From positions 3,724,972 through 3,788,971 of the forward strand of contig CM067443.1 in the NCBI GenBank assembly GCA_034508935.3: a DNA stretch of 64,000 nucleotides. The letters run 5' to 3'. The position numbers and the translations under genes are program-made. Numbering within the stretch: position 1 is the stretch's first letter; each line of letters opens with the position of its first letter. Source of the DNA: Berghia stephanieae (Eukaryota; Mollusca; Gastropoda; Nudibranchia; Aeolidiidae). This document shows positions 28,901 to 38,174 of the stretch, in pieces. The notes under the pieces were generated by a model. It made no database searches. It had not been told where the DNA came from and saw only the letters and a program-made list of their open reading frames with translations.

Positions 28901-31900
28901 TGGCATTGTGTCTTTAGGCAAGGCACTTTACAAATAGTACCCCTCTCAACTCAGATGTGAATGAGTATCTAGTTATTGGCAGTGGCAGATATTGCAAGAA
29001 AGTTAGAGCAAAAGGGGCACCAAACTGTTGATGTCTACTTAATGAAATGGAAACTCGGTTCCATATGGTCTGCTAGGGGATTATATTAAGTGGATTGAGT
29101 ATGTTGACATTTGTAAAATGGAAAATATGCTACACAATTGTGACTATTCTAATCTATTTATTATTTTACATTACTTTGATTTACTACATGCTGTTGTTTA
29201 TCATCGAGGTCGATGAAATGCTGAAAAAAAAAATGTATTTTTTGTAGCATATATTCACATTTCTTTTCGTCTTATTTGTCCTGATCAGAAATTGCATTTT
29301 CACACATTGCATAGCAGCTAACTGTCTTGATAAAATGGGGACTGTCCCGATTTGGCAATATGGAGAAAAAACTTTTAAAGAAAAAGGAGGGAAAAAAAGA
29401 CAATATATTTGTATAGAAATGACCCTTGCATGTTTCAGGATTGTGCTTTTTTTTTTTGACAAGCAAATTATAAAGGATCAGAAAAGTCTCTAAATCTAAA
29501 TTATATGATATCGTAGTCGAAACATACTGCTGTTTTGGGTCATGACAGTTGGGGTGCCTCGTTTTAGGTCTTTGAGAAGTTGGCCGCAATGCACATTCTA
29601 TGCAGTGCAGGATTTTTAAAAATGCTTTTTCTGTTTCAAATAAGGTTATTAAGATAAAACATGTGAAACATATATATATTTATGCTTGTTAAGTTTGTCA
29701 AGTTTGAAAAAATCCTGCATTATCCACTAAGTTCATACCTAAATAAATATATCAAGCTGATGCTTTCTTGAAAAGTCTGTGAATTTTGATGTTATATCGC
29801 ATTTATGCCTTGTATCCAAAGATTTTACTGTATAGGATGTGAGAAGAAAGGGTTTTGAAATTAAGGTTTGGTCTTTTTCAAAGTTAAGATTTTGCCCCTT
29901 TATTTATTATTATTGCTATTGCTTTTGCTCATATTCAGGAGGCTTTTTTGATGAGAAACCAAAGATTCATTTCCAAGTGTTCTGAGAGACAGAAGAGACT
30001 GAAACTTGCTAAAGAGGACAGACAATTACAAGAATGCCTCCGGTTAGAAAGAGAAGCCATTTTTGCTGAGCAGCAACGACTAGCACCTCCCAATTTGTAT
30101 GCCCATCCATATAGTGGTATGTTTGTAATCTTTTGTTTTAAGTTAAAATTTCCTTCGTGATATTTGACTATTCTGCTGTACTTAGGAAGCCGTTGTTCAT
30201 GATGGACCTCTCAGATTCTACCTATGTTTTTGTCCATGGTGGATCTCTCTGATTCTACCAATGTCTATGATGGACCTCTCTGAATCCACCATTGCTTTTG
30301 TCCATGATGGACCTCTCAGATTCTACCAATGCTTTTGTCCATGATGGATCTCTCTGATTCTACCAATGTCCATGATGAACCTCTCTGAATCCACCATTGC
30401 TTTTGTCCATGATGGACCTCTCAGATTCTACCAATGCTTTTGTCCATGGTGGATCTCTCTGATTCTACCAATGTCCATGATGGACCTCTCTGAATCCACC
30501 ATTGCTTCTATCTATGGTGGATCTCTCTGATTCTACCAATTACCAATGCTTTTGTCCATGGTGGATCTCTCTGATTCTACCTATCAAATTGAGTAGGATC
30601 TTTAGGGTGTGGGAACATCTGACCCCTGGAAAAAAAGTAAAAAGACTGGAGAACTTAATGGTATTAAAACGACTTTACTAAGCATAAGAACCACAAATCA
30701 TTTGACAAACGTGTCACTGGGTGGCAGAGATCAATAGCTGTTTTATTGTTATCCAAGGGATTGCTTTTGTGATATAGTCCTGTCATGTCACAGAAAGAAC
30801 TTCACTACGCTTCATGCACAACTTATTCTCTAAGAATTATATTAGCACTAGGTCGTAACGTATTAAATAATAATCAAAACATAACCAGAAAAGAAGATTG
30901 GGCATCTTTCAACAGTCATTGGATAGATGGCCTTTCTTTTTGTACATCGATATCTACAAAAAACAATAAAAACATGAAAACAAAACATGCTGCAGAAAGC
31001 AAAATTCAAATTTAATCTTAATTTATTTCTTTAATGACCAATGGCTTGAACCTATTTATTGACTGTCATTGTCATGTTCTGATTATAGAGTCATAAATCC
31101 TCTATATTGTAATGGGTTGTTCCCAAAATAAGTTTTCAATTCCAGAAACATGAATTTCCAGGTTTCAGTGTACAGATGAATAAATCTGTCCAAGGCAACC
31201 TGTCCATATAATGTCTTCTAGATTAGAGAGACCCGTCTGTAATTGGTCTGTTTTCTAATCAATTTTTTCTTATCTTAAACCGTATTTTATTGGTGTCCAC
31301 AGATAATCTGCACCAGCCCAAGCATCGTATTCTGTCGAAACAAGAAATGAAATCACTTACAGCCAGGTAATACTGCTTGTGTTAGCCGATATATTTGTAA
31401 TGCAAGATAGGCGTATCAAAATAACAAGGCTGTAATTATGTTGACACAGTGGTTTTCTAATTGACATGTCTAAATTTTGCTCTGTAGAGCGTAAAGATAG
31501 ATTTCAAATTTTTTGTCAAGTGATGTCAACAATGTAGTTGTTTTCGATAGAGCCAAATAGGAGAATTTATAAATTTATCTAATCCTATTCTATAATTCGA
31601 CTGGGTTTATGTGTTAATAAGTATGTACCTCAATATAGGCGGAAATGGATATTATAGACATCGCAAAGTCCCAGGTTTGAGAGTTTTTGTCAAGACTAGA
31701 GGCTCATATTAATTGATTGATATTTGAAGGACTTGTATTTCTGGCCAAATTTTTAAATACGAGTTGTTCCAGAGTACGGTAGTTAACTTGTTAAAGGTGC
31801 AGTGATCACAGTAAAAATGTGGCTATGGCTTTAGAAATGTAAAATAAAATAAAAAATAAAATTCCCTTTATTCATCCCATACGGGAAATTTGTCTCTACG

Positions 31901-33237
31901 GTCTGTCCCAAGGGAAAACTGGAATAACCCAGGCATCAACCGCAAAACAGTGCCGCAAATTAAGCTAGGGCGATGTGACTTGCTCAAGGCCACACAGCGC
32001 AGCGGCGGGTGATCGAACTCTGTACCTTTCGGGTACGAAGCAAAGACCATACGGCTGAGCCACACTGCCCCTGTATATATTTATTTATTTGATACAAGTA
32101 GAAAACCCGCAATTATGCAGTTAAATAAAGGCTTCTTATGTACAGGCACTCATTTATTTACGTGAAAAAAATGAGATAGATGAAGACAAAACCTGTAATA
32201 CAGCAATGATCAAAATCTTTTTAACAAGTAATATTGTGTGTAGGTACATACAGATTAATCAGGCAACTCATCTATTTTTAACTAAAAACAATAAAATCAT
32301 TGAGTGGATTTTGACGTGGACAGATCACAAACTTAAAAGGCTTATTATGCACAAACACTTAGATACAGTATTTTAATCATTTTACTACTAAAAAGTTAAC
32401 TAAGTTAAGCCAAGACGAATTTATTGAGCCTTCAATGGTCAAAAATATGTCCAATAATAATGGTTTCTAGGCACAAGCAAAAGTAGGCCAGTTTTTTGGG
32501 GTTTTTTGTTATTTTTCTTGGGTGGGGGGGGGGGGGGGGGGGGTTAAGGGTAGAAAATATTATTTTGACAGAGAAAGAGAGAGAGAGTCTGTATGGAATG
32601 TGTGTGTGTTTGTGTCTGTTTATATTTGTGTGAATCTTTAATTGTTCTGTGAAAGATTAATTTTCTCATAGTTTTCAATATTTCTTTTATTTTTCAATCT
32701 GCCATTTCTTGTCTTCTCATTTTTACAGGAGATACAATAAATTGCCTGAAGTTGTAGGGAAGAAAGAGGAAGACAAAAAGAAGATTGAGGCAAGATTGAA
32801 TCGTCTGCGAGCAAATCTCTTCAATAAGGTAATTTTTTTTTTTAAAAGAGTGCTTTATTTATTTTTTTATTAAAGTTGTTTTTTCTTTTATTTATATGTT
32901 ATTTTTTACAAAAGAGAGTTAACTATTTCTTGTTAAGACTTCCGAGCTTCCTGACTTCCTGCAGAAATAGGGCGTTTTTCTTTCATCCACATTTAGCTGG
33001 CAAATCAATCTTTTTAAGCACTATTCAAATCGTGATCCTCATCATTGTCACCATTATCATCATCACAATTCTGCTATCAAACATTGAAGCTCGAATTTCT
33101 TTTTTTTCAACCCCCTTTTATTACACTGCATCCTTGTGCACATGATTATATTATTTTTATTTTTTAATTTTATTTTTTTACAGAAAGTTCAAAGGGATGT
33201 TCTTCGAAAGACATTGAGCGTCAGACTGAGATCATGA
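15368..33237 (+). CDS. ALMS1: ALMS1-like centrosomal protein with C-terminal ALMS motif, 15 coding exons
   Basis: Reconstructed coding exons: 15368-15468, 15873-15984, 16478-18478, 18951-19003, 19900-19984, 21593-21681, 22386-22537, 23049-24318, 25089-25163, 25545-27187, 28218-28768, 29939-30116, 31303-31366, 32729-32828 and 33184-33237 (TGA). All have GT/AG borders and phases agree throughout if one base is restored in exons 1, 3 and 8. The sum is about 2,176 residues, shorter than vertebrate ALMS1 (about 4,000). The last four exons encode the ALMS motif shared by ALMS1, CEP295 and C10orf90. The rest is Ser/Lys/Glu-rich and low in hydrophobics, as expected of a scaffold. ALMS1 acts at centrosomes and ciliary basal bodies. 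ATG at 15368 is chosen as the first start after an acceptor at 15356, so a 5' noncoding exon lies further left. ALMS1 is preferred over CEP295 because CEP295's N-terminal features are not seen; this is inference. Confidence 0.82.
16125..16185 (+). repeat. Degenerate family E SINE fragment in ALMS1-like intron 2
   Basis: CCTCACAAGCAAAGGGACCA followed by GAATTGATCC and a GCAGTCAAAG stretch matches the B-box region of the family E SINEs at 2.1, 27.5 and 33.6 kb. Confidence 0.5.
16478..18478 (+). other. ALMS1: ALMS1-like exon 3 (large, Ser/Asp-rich, two KV-motif copies)
   Basis: This 2-kb exon starts after TTTTTGCAG in phase 1 and ends at a GTACGT donor in phase 2. It encodes about 667 residues rich in Ser, Asp, Glu and Thr with no predicted membrane segment. 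Two short segments resemble each other: KLGQKVKALLSDTTHL (about 17380-17427) and GLAEKVYRILTNQNP (about 17982-18026), each followed or preceded by Gln/Arg-rich helix-prone sequence (DQRRQLESRYQQLNNQ). The reading frame breaks at a four-T run, 18040-18043: upstream reads QMEF, downstream LSEISADEKDMRTRM, and a fifth T joins them. Phase with exon 4 is correct only with that base, so an assembly or sequencing deletion is likely. Confidence 0.75.
18713..18750 (+). repeat. SINE tail fragment (family C) in ALMS1-like intron 3
   Basis: TTGTAAAGCGCTTTGAGCAC followed by ATTTAAAAGCTCAATTT repeats the 3' tail of the family C SINEs with part of the motif deleted, after a poly(T) run. Confidence 0.5.
20091..20988. 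mobile_element. 898-bp TIR transposon in ALMS1-like intron 5, with CTTGG target duplication
   Basis: Perfect 25-bp terminal inverted repeats begin GGAGCGTTCACATATTACGT (20091 onward; the inverted copy ends at 20988). They are flanked by the 5-bp direct repeat CTTGG at 20086-20090 and 20989-20993. Subterminal G-rich blocks sit on both sides, at 20121-20182 and 20881-20943. Inside is one ORF (20235-20534) with a CPKC...H...KC cluster. The superfamily is uncertain because no catalytic domain is left. Confidence 0.75.
20235..20534 (+). pseudogene. Short zinc-cluster ORF inside the TIR element
   Basis: A 99-residue frame contains RRTCPKCSLYHSSITAMKDH and SRKC, a possible C2-H-C zinc-binding cluster, followed by an acidic run (ENDDDEDEIDD) and GRNIFESINFMFGN. 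A Cys-cluster near the C-terminus of a transposase is plausible, and this looks like the last exon or tail of a once longer protein. The upstream part (FLSKQLKINCYDEYC) is of unclear frame. I do not recognise the family. It is in the same direction as the host gene but lies in an intron. Confidence 0.4.
22755..22921. repeat. (ATT)n microsatellite in ALMS1-like intron 7
   Basis: About 165 bp of ATT units with a few GTT, CTT and ACT interruptions lies between exons 7 and 8. The long poly-Leu, poly-Tyr and poly-Ile frames over it are artefacts. Confidence 0.95.
23049..24318 (+). other. ALMS1: ALMS1-like exon 8 with Ala-Ala-Arg-Arg and Ser-Asp-Glu-Asn-Leu repeats
   Basis: Exon 8 enters in phase 0 after TTTTATCAG and leaves in phase 2 at GTTTGT. 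After a frame break at a five-A run (23111-23115; six would restore frame) it encodes three copies of an AARRDAxWxxRxxE-type unit (EAARHDARWAHRRED, DAARRDAKWAHRSEE, DAARRDARWNYRKDE), spaced by SPTHGIERR/SPTYGTDRR-like linkers. Further on there are two copies of RAxSDENLNS...LSPAFxxAL. The rest is basic and Ser/Pro-rich. Vertebrate ALMS1 carries a different 47-residue repeat array, so these repeats look lineage-specific. That comparison is from memory and should be checked against related species. Confidence 0.7.
25545..27187 (+). other. ALMS1: ALMS1-like exon 10, coiled-coil-prone charged region
   Basis: This exon of 1,643 bp has an intact frame from R-KVELTLEGMSSESDAD to VPGANKG. It encodes about 547 residues of strongly alternating Lys/Arg and Glu, with stretches that should form helices or coiled coils: LLKSPSRHLVSQYVKDREEY, MLKLRERIAKQKTKVDKDML and EMRRVEKLKKLESLLSAKK. 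A segment SEIRLLKLVKEGYITAEEAY is followed by KLAIDRAKQDGREILDVSKD and looks like a compact helical module. The block between a LLxxPxxHLxxQY-type motif and the C-terminal ALMS motif is the order I recall for ALMS1 proteins. Confidence 0.75.
27465..27690. mobile_element. Two family E SINE pieces in divergent orientation (ALMS1-like intron 10)
   Basis: 27541-27690 is a plus-strand tRNA-like head (GGTCCCAATAGCTCAGTTGG, then TAGAGCATTCGCTTCACACG, B box region GATCGATCC). 27465-27541 matches the 3' part of the same family in minus orientation (compare 1908-2000). So a 5'-truncated minus copy abuts a plus copy. A classic target duplication was not resolved. Confidence 0.65.
27839..28176 (+). mobile_element. 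Family B SINE, full length, 12-bp target duplication, next to the ALMS1-like exon 11 acceptor
   Basis: Starts GCGGGTGGTTGGATGGGAGC and ends CCTAAAGCAACAAACAAAAA. It is flanked by AATCTTTTTTTA at 27827-27838 and 28177-28188. Exon 11 starts at 28218, only 29 bp after the second duplication. Other copies are at 37526-37858, 41554-41892 and 43619-43902 (all minus), and three share this exact 5' end. The element has the same orientation as the host gene. Confidence 0.85.
30196..30583. repeat. Minisatellite in ALMS1-like intron 12
   Basis: About eleven units of 31 or 37 bp built from GATGGACCTCTCTGAATCCA / CCATTGCTTTTGTCCAT and GGTGGATCTCTCTGATTCTA / CCAATGTCCAT. Units follow a 37-37-31 order that repeats about every 105 bp, i.e. 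a trimeric higher-order array. No ORF of note runs through it. Confidence 0.85.
31857..32073 (-). mobile_element. tRNA-derived SINE (family D), minus orientation, ALMS1-like intron 13
   Basis: Minus-strand sense reads CAGTGTGGCTCAGCCGTATG (A box) and GAGTTCGATCACC (B box), then a core with CTTGAGCAAGTCAC, ending GGATGAATAAAGGGAATTTT. CTTGAGCAAGTCAC-like cores are common in animal SINEs. Single copy in this window; no target duplication seen. Confidence 0.75.
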
Positions 33238-33627
33238 TGAAACCATCTCAACCCTGTCAGTCACAGCTACAATGTTTTTAGTTTTTGTAATTAGACAAGA
33301 ATATATTTTACTTTGTACTATTATTAAGACATGCTTGACCAGTATCTTATGCTGATATTTCAATTGTAATTTTGTATAATATATTATATTGTAATTCTAT
33401 TTCTTGAAAATATCCGTCCTTAGTAGATACTCACTACTTTTGCCTTTCTCTTTTTATTTTTTTGGATGAAATGCTGTAATGGAATTGAGATCTCATTGCT
33501 TCATAAGGCTTCATGAGTCTTTATGTGACATAACCATTAGCTACAGTTGAGTAATTTTCATTGATTTATGGCACATAAACGAATTTCCTTTAAATTTTAA
33601 TTTCTTGTATTATTTATGTGGTTGTAA

Positions 33628-33800
33628 TGGGACCTAGATAGTTCAATTGGTAGACCAGTTACCTCACAAGAAATGGGGACCGTTATGATCCTGGGGTGAG
33701 TCAAGGAAGGTTTTTTTTGTCTGACTCTTATGCCCATAAAGCAGTTATTGGATAGCTGGATCTGTCAGGTCTATTGGAAAGTACCTTGCGATAGACAAGC
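33628..33800 (+). mobile_element. Family E SINE, diverged copy in the ALMS1-like 3' region
   Basis: GGGACCTAGATAGTTCAATT GGTAGACCAG resembles the family E head with several substitutions. The middle part GTCTGACTCTTATGCCCATA and the GATAGCTGGATCTGTCAGGT stretch also match. It probably lies in the 3' UTR or just beyond it. Confidence 0.6.
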
Positions 33801-33880
33801 TTCCTGTCTAACATTTATATATTTTCACTTAACGCTACAGAAACTGAGATAAACTCTGTCCATATATACTTTATGGCTCA

Positions 33881-33886
33881 AATAAA
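33881..33886 (+). terminator. Candidate poly(A) signal AATAAA for the ALMS1-like gene
   Basis: An AATAAA hexamer lies about 640 bp after the stop codon, just past a SINE fragment at 33628-33800. Other AATAAA matches occur further on, such as near 34495. No transcript evidence is available, so the true 3' end is uncertain. Confidence 0.35.
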
Positions 33887-35020
33887 CATTTATATTATTG
33901 ACAAATATAAAAGCAGCATAGAGGAACTATTATTTTATAGTGTTAATGAAAGTATAATACGGTTATTATCAACATATAGTTATGTAGTCAAATGAATACT
34001 GTCTTATGGCCATATCTGTACATTATTTATACATTTATTATATTAACTTTCTAATGTGTCCGGTTGTAGTGTGATAAAAGTGTATTGATCATAGTTATGA
34101 GGTCAGTGGGTTATAAAGCAAAGAGAATCTTGAGGATGTACCATACAAAAGCATAATTTTTGCAAGCAAACTGTTATGGCCATTTCATGACAGAACGTAA
34201 TTTTTTGTAATTTCTCATACTGACTGACGTTTCATTACAGTCTGGCAGTTCTCCAGTACAGTTGGAATATAGCTGGTCATTTCAATATTATTATTTATAT
34301 TAATCTGGCCATTCTTACTCTCAGAGTGTCGTCGTCATCACTATGCTAGTATTCTCTGGAAATCTTTTTTTTTTTTTTTGTATTTAAAAGTGGATTGAAT
34401 TAGTATACATGTAGGTAATATTTTTTTTCTCATCATATGCAGAAAAAAATTCGAAGATCTGTATTTAGGGTTTTGTCATTATAAAGAAGTCCCAAATAAA
34501 AATAAGAATTGTCACAATTGAGACAATGATCAATAAGATTAGTGTATAAAAAGAAAAAGATCAAAAATTAAACAATAAAAATCTGCTGGCCAAATGATGC
34601 TTCTCGAATGAAAACAGAGGCCAAGGGAGTGAAATATATTCTTCCAAGTAAGGTTCAGATTTTTTCAATGAGTCAGCCGGACAAAGGGATTGAACCTCTA
34701 TTAAGAATGTAAATCCACACTTTTTACCCAAAGGTACGTTTTATAGAATAGAGTTTTGTGTATACCCTGGTATATATCTCCATGTTGACACAATGATAGA
34801 ATAAACATCGACTATATTATATCTTGTAGAACAAAGATACTTTTTGTTTTGTTTGTTTTTGGGAGGGGAGTTATGTTTGTTTTAATCTGAGAGAAAAAGA
34901 ATTAGGGAAGGTTTGAATTATACTCTGCAAGACAAACTATAAAGAAGAAATACTAGATATGCTTGCCTTGAATCGATATATCACCTCCGATTTGATGAGC
35001 TTGTGTTCTATTCTCAGTCC

Positions 35021-35202
35021 GAAAAAAATAAGATAAGTATTGATTTGTAAGCTTCAATTTAGTAGATGAAGACAGATACTGTGGACGTTTTGGATTTCTC
35101 CTTTATCAACAAAACATGATTCAACCGAAATGTCCACAGTATCTGTCTTAGTCTAATAATTGAAACTTACAATTCAATACTTATCTTTATTTTTTCCTTC
35201 GA
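35021..35202. repeat. Inverted-repeat element (MITE-like), about 180 bp
   Basis: The left arm (35021-35091) and inverted right arm (35126-35202) share AGATAAGTATTGA, TTGTAAG and AGACAGATACTGTGGAC with a few mismatches, leaving a spacer of about 35 bp. It could fold into one long hairpin. No target duplication was resolved. Confidence 0.6.
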
Positions 35203-35339
35203 GCTTCAAGCAGCAACATTTTCTTTATCCTCAGTCAAGGAAGTAATCTTTTTTTAAAAACATTTTCTTGTACTTTTGTCTTTGCTTCAGCTGGCTTTCA
35301 GATTTCACCTCATTGCATCGTTTACTGAAGCCAATTTAT

Positions 35340-35880
35340 TAGTATTAGAAAGAGAATGACTTCACAGCAGTATGTCATGCCATGTGTGGAGGCAACACAC
35401 AATTTTCAGACTCCAATCCTAAATACTTGGGAGTGCTCTTAGACTGGACCCTGACATCTGAACAGAAACAATATATTGAAAATACGGAGAAAAAAAATTA
35501 TACAAACAGAATGGAAAGATAATAATGTTTTTTTTAAACAAACAGCTGTGACATCATGGGATGGGGTAGGGGCAACTCAAAACTATACCTAGACCTTCTT
35601 CCAGCACCCTATGCTACAGTGTTGCTGAATATGTATTGCGCTCCAGTTTGAAGTTGTCCATCTTATACCAAAAAATTAGAATCCCTACACAAGGATTAAT
35701 TTAGGCACCAGAAAAAGTATGCCAATATCGAGGCTGCCTGCCTGTGATGAGTGCCATTGGCCCAGCCCACCTACATTGTCAAAAAGTGGCAATCCAAAAA
35801 CATCAACAATCAATAGCCAACACCGAAATCAATATCCTTCTAAGAACTGCTCCTAAAACCAACATGTCTCAATTAAAGAA
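35340..35880 (+). pseudogene. LINE reverse transcriptase fragment (degenerate)
   Basis: One frame reads SNPKYLGVLLDWTLTSEQKQ, the YLGVxLDxTLT motif found downstream of the catalytic core in non-LTR reverse transcriptases. After frameshifts, other frames give a CAPV-type segment and IGPAHLHCQKVAIQKHQQSI. The order matches the C-terminal third of jockey/CR1-like pol proteins. The frame is broken and no catalytic YADD motif is present, so this is a dead fragment. Confidence 0.7.
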
Positions 35881-35929
35881 AACCTTTTTTTTACGGCACA
35901 CAAAATGAGGCTTTTGACCTTAGTTGTTT

Positions 35930-36905
35930 TTGGGGGTTTTACGGTGCTTGCAAAACATTAAAGTAATTTCAGCCTGCACCACATTTAGGTCATTTCAGCG
36001 CCAGTAAAAAGAAAGAAAACGATAGTCCAAAAATTGATAGATTTACAATTGAAAGCACACAAATAAAAGTAAGACGAAGACAAAGGGGAATGGTTCAAAT
36101 AGGGAACAGATGTAGATTCAGTGTACTTAGTTTGAGATCACCTAGAAGTCTCATCCATAAACAAGAATGTTTTGTTTTTGTTTTTAAAGGTTTTACGGCG
36201 CTTACAACACATTTAGGTTATATCAGCGCCAGTAAAAAGGAAGAAAATGGGATAGTAAAAAGTTCTAGAATTACGATTAAAGCATCCAAGAAAAAGTAAG
36301 ACAAAGGGTAAATGAGAACAAATAGGGATCAGATGTAGATTCCAAGAGCATACCACCAATGTACTTAGTTTGAAATCACCTACAAGTCTCATCCAGACAC
36401 AAGCACAAAATCCAACAAAGAGGAACACACTCAAATGCTTACATTATACATTAAAAATAATAAATATAATAATACATAGCAGAGAGATGATTTACAAGGA
36501 AAAAAAATATCATCTCCCAAAACAATAACTATGCATTTGACTGTTCCCCTCCCAGATAGGGTTCCGGCCAGTGCCAAGATAAAACCAAGTAATCTCATTC
36601 CGAGACAAAGACAGAAAGCATGTTGGAAAACAGATATAAGAGGATAAAAGACACAGTATGTACCTCCCTGCCCGCTATGGGAGTTCAGGATCCCCACCCA
36701 GATAAACAAGAACGCGTCCCAACTAAGAGGAACACACTCAAATGTTTACAATTATATATTTAAAACAAAAAATAGAACATAACAGAGAGATGATTTACAA
36801 ACAAAAAAATATAATCTAAAACTATAGCTTTTGACTGTTTCCCTCCCAGTCGAGGACTCAGGCCAAGGCTAGGACAAAACTAAGTAATCCCATTCCAAGA
36901 CAAAA
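35930..36905 (-). mobile_element. Older family A retroposon split by a younger family A copy
   Basis: The two halves 35930-36169 and 36702-36905 together follow the order of the full family A unit (tail half, then head half). They are separated by the insertion at 36170-36701. Both halves are more diverged from other copies than the insert is, and the head half is truncated. Confidence 0.65.
36170..36701 (-). mobile_element. Family A retroposon, younger copy nested in an older one
   Basis: A 532-bp full unit flanked by ATAAACAAGAATG (36157-36169) and ATAAACAAGAACG (36702-36714), a 13-bp target duplication with one mismatch. The duplicated site lies inside the older family A copy. Confidence 0.75.
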
Positions 36906-37049
36906 ACAGACAGCAATTCGGAATACAGATATAGAGGGCTTTGACATTGAAATGACAAGAGATAATTGGCACCAAAAAAAAAGGAGGAGAAATTATTGAA
37001 TGTCCCACTAAAGTCTCACTTCCAGGATTCAAAACAATGGTCCTGCATC

Positions 37050-37330
37050 GTTTGTTTTTAGGGGTTTTACAAGGTTTTGCAACACTTGGGTCAATACAGG
37101 GCCAGTCAAAAGGAAGATAATAGAGGGAAGTTGTAGATATGAAGTTAAAAGCACTGAAGAAAAAGGGAGACAAAGTGGACTGGGTCAAATAGGGAACGGA
37201 AGATTCCATGAGCAATCTATCGATGTGCAAATTTTGAAATTACTTAAGTCCCATCCAGACACAAACAAAGGATCCTGTTTAGAAGGGTACCTTCAAATGT
37301 TTACAATATACAGTATTCAAAACTAATAAT
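37050..37330 (-). repeat. Diverged family A fragment
   Basis: GGGGTTTTACAAGGTTTTGC and later segments such as the ATCTATCGATGTGCAA-TTTGA block and AAGTCCCATCCAGACACAAA follow the family A order with many changes and the head part missing. Confidence 0.5.
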
Positions 37331-37525
37331 TATTAATAGCACACGTTGATTTAGACTAGTAGACCCTACTCCATCCAAAGAACAATCAATTGGATTCAGT
37401 AGTCTGATGTCACGCCGCCCGGCAACGGCGGCCATCTTGGTTCTATACAAAGAAAATCATTACTTTTTATTCTTCATGCTGGCTAGAACTTTTCATATGC
37501 CTTCTGATCAGAATGTGTAAAAGTT

Positions 37526-37858
37526 TTTTTTTGTTTGTTTGTTGCTTTAGGTCTCTTCCAACACAATTGAGGTTATATGAGAGACGCTGAAACAAAAAAA
37601 CAAGCAATCTAACAAAAATAGTACAATGTAAATCAAAATCATAACCTAAGATATCATAAGCTAAATTATAAATAACCAAGAACAAACAGGCAGAAGATTT
37701 ACAGAAAAAAAATTCCCCTGTCAAAAATACAATCACAAACCAAAGAAGCAGGATAGGCTAGTAAAGAGAAGAAGAAACGACATCACTATCGGATCGTACA
37801 CCCATGCGAACATCATAGGTATATGATTCAAGGGTGATGCTCCCATCCAACCACCCGC
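37526..37858 (-). mobile_element. Family B SINE, minus orientation, full 5' end
   Basis: The minus-strand 5' end GCGGGTGGTTGGATGGGAGC lies at 37858 and the A-rich tail near 37526. Flanks TGTAAAAGTT (37516-37525) and TGTAAAGTT (37859 onward) form an imperfect target duplication. Confidence 0.75.
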
Positions 37859-37859
37859 T

Positions 37860-38128
37860 GTAAAGTTAAAACATGATCAAATTTATGGGGTTTTTTTTCC
37901 TCTGGATACGATTTTATGCTCGCCGGAGAAATATTTCATATGGCGTCCGCCATTGTTCCGATAGTTTAGAGTCAGTGTTACTAAGTTACCATGCGTCATT
38001 AGGAAGGAAGTGACGTTATGACTGTTGAAGAGTATTGTAACTTTGTTTAATCTGTCATGGCTCTAAAAGACTACCATTAGTTTTCTTTTAAAGAAAACAT
38101 AATCAAAACTTCAATATCCTAAGATTTT

Positions 38129-38174
<46 letters not shown>

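Larger units (their letters stand above)
29939..33237 (+). other. ALMS1: ALMS motif, exons 12-15 of the ALMS1-like gene
   Basis: Exons 29939-30116, 31303-31366, 32729-32828 and 33184-33237 splice to a C-terminal domain of about 130 residues. It begins EAFLMRNQRFISKCSERQKR, continues LKLAKEDRQLQECLRLEREA, then HRILSKQEMKSLTARRYNKL, PEVVGKKEEDKKKIEARLNR, and ends VQRDVLRKTLSVRLRS with a stop. The pattern F-IS-S-ER-KRLKL, later ISK-EM--R--R-Y--LPEV--K-EE-K, then LRA-L--K-V, is the signature of the ALMS motif, known for centrosome targeting. The frame is intact with no frameshift, which argues that the gene is functional. Confidence 0.9.

Noticed and set aside
30196-30583. CRISPR-like array of regularly spaced repeats
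   Set aside because: Units are contiguous and vary in length with no unique spacers; it is a minisatellite in a eukaryotic intron.
36090-36434. Conserved-looking short ORFs in family A copies (TTHLGYISASKKEENG; MRLVGDFKLSTLVVC)
   Set aside because: They recur only because the retroposon recurs, they differ in frame among copies and are on both strands.
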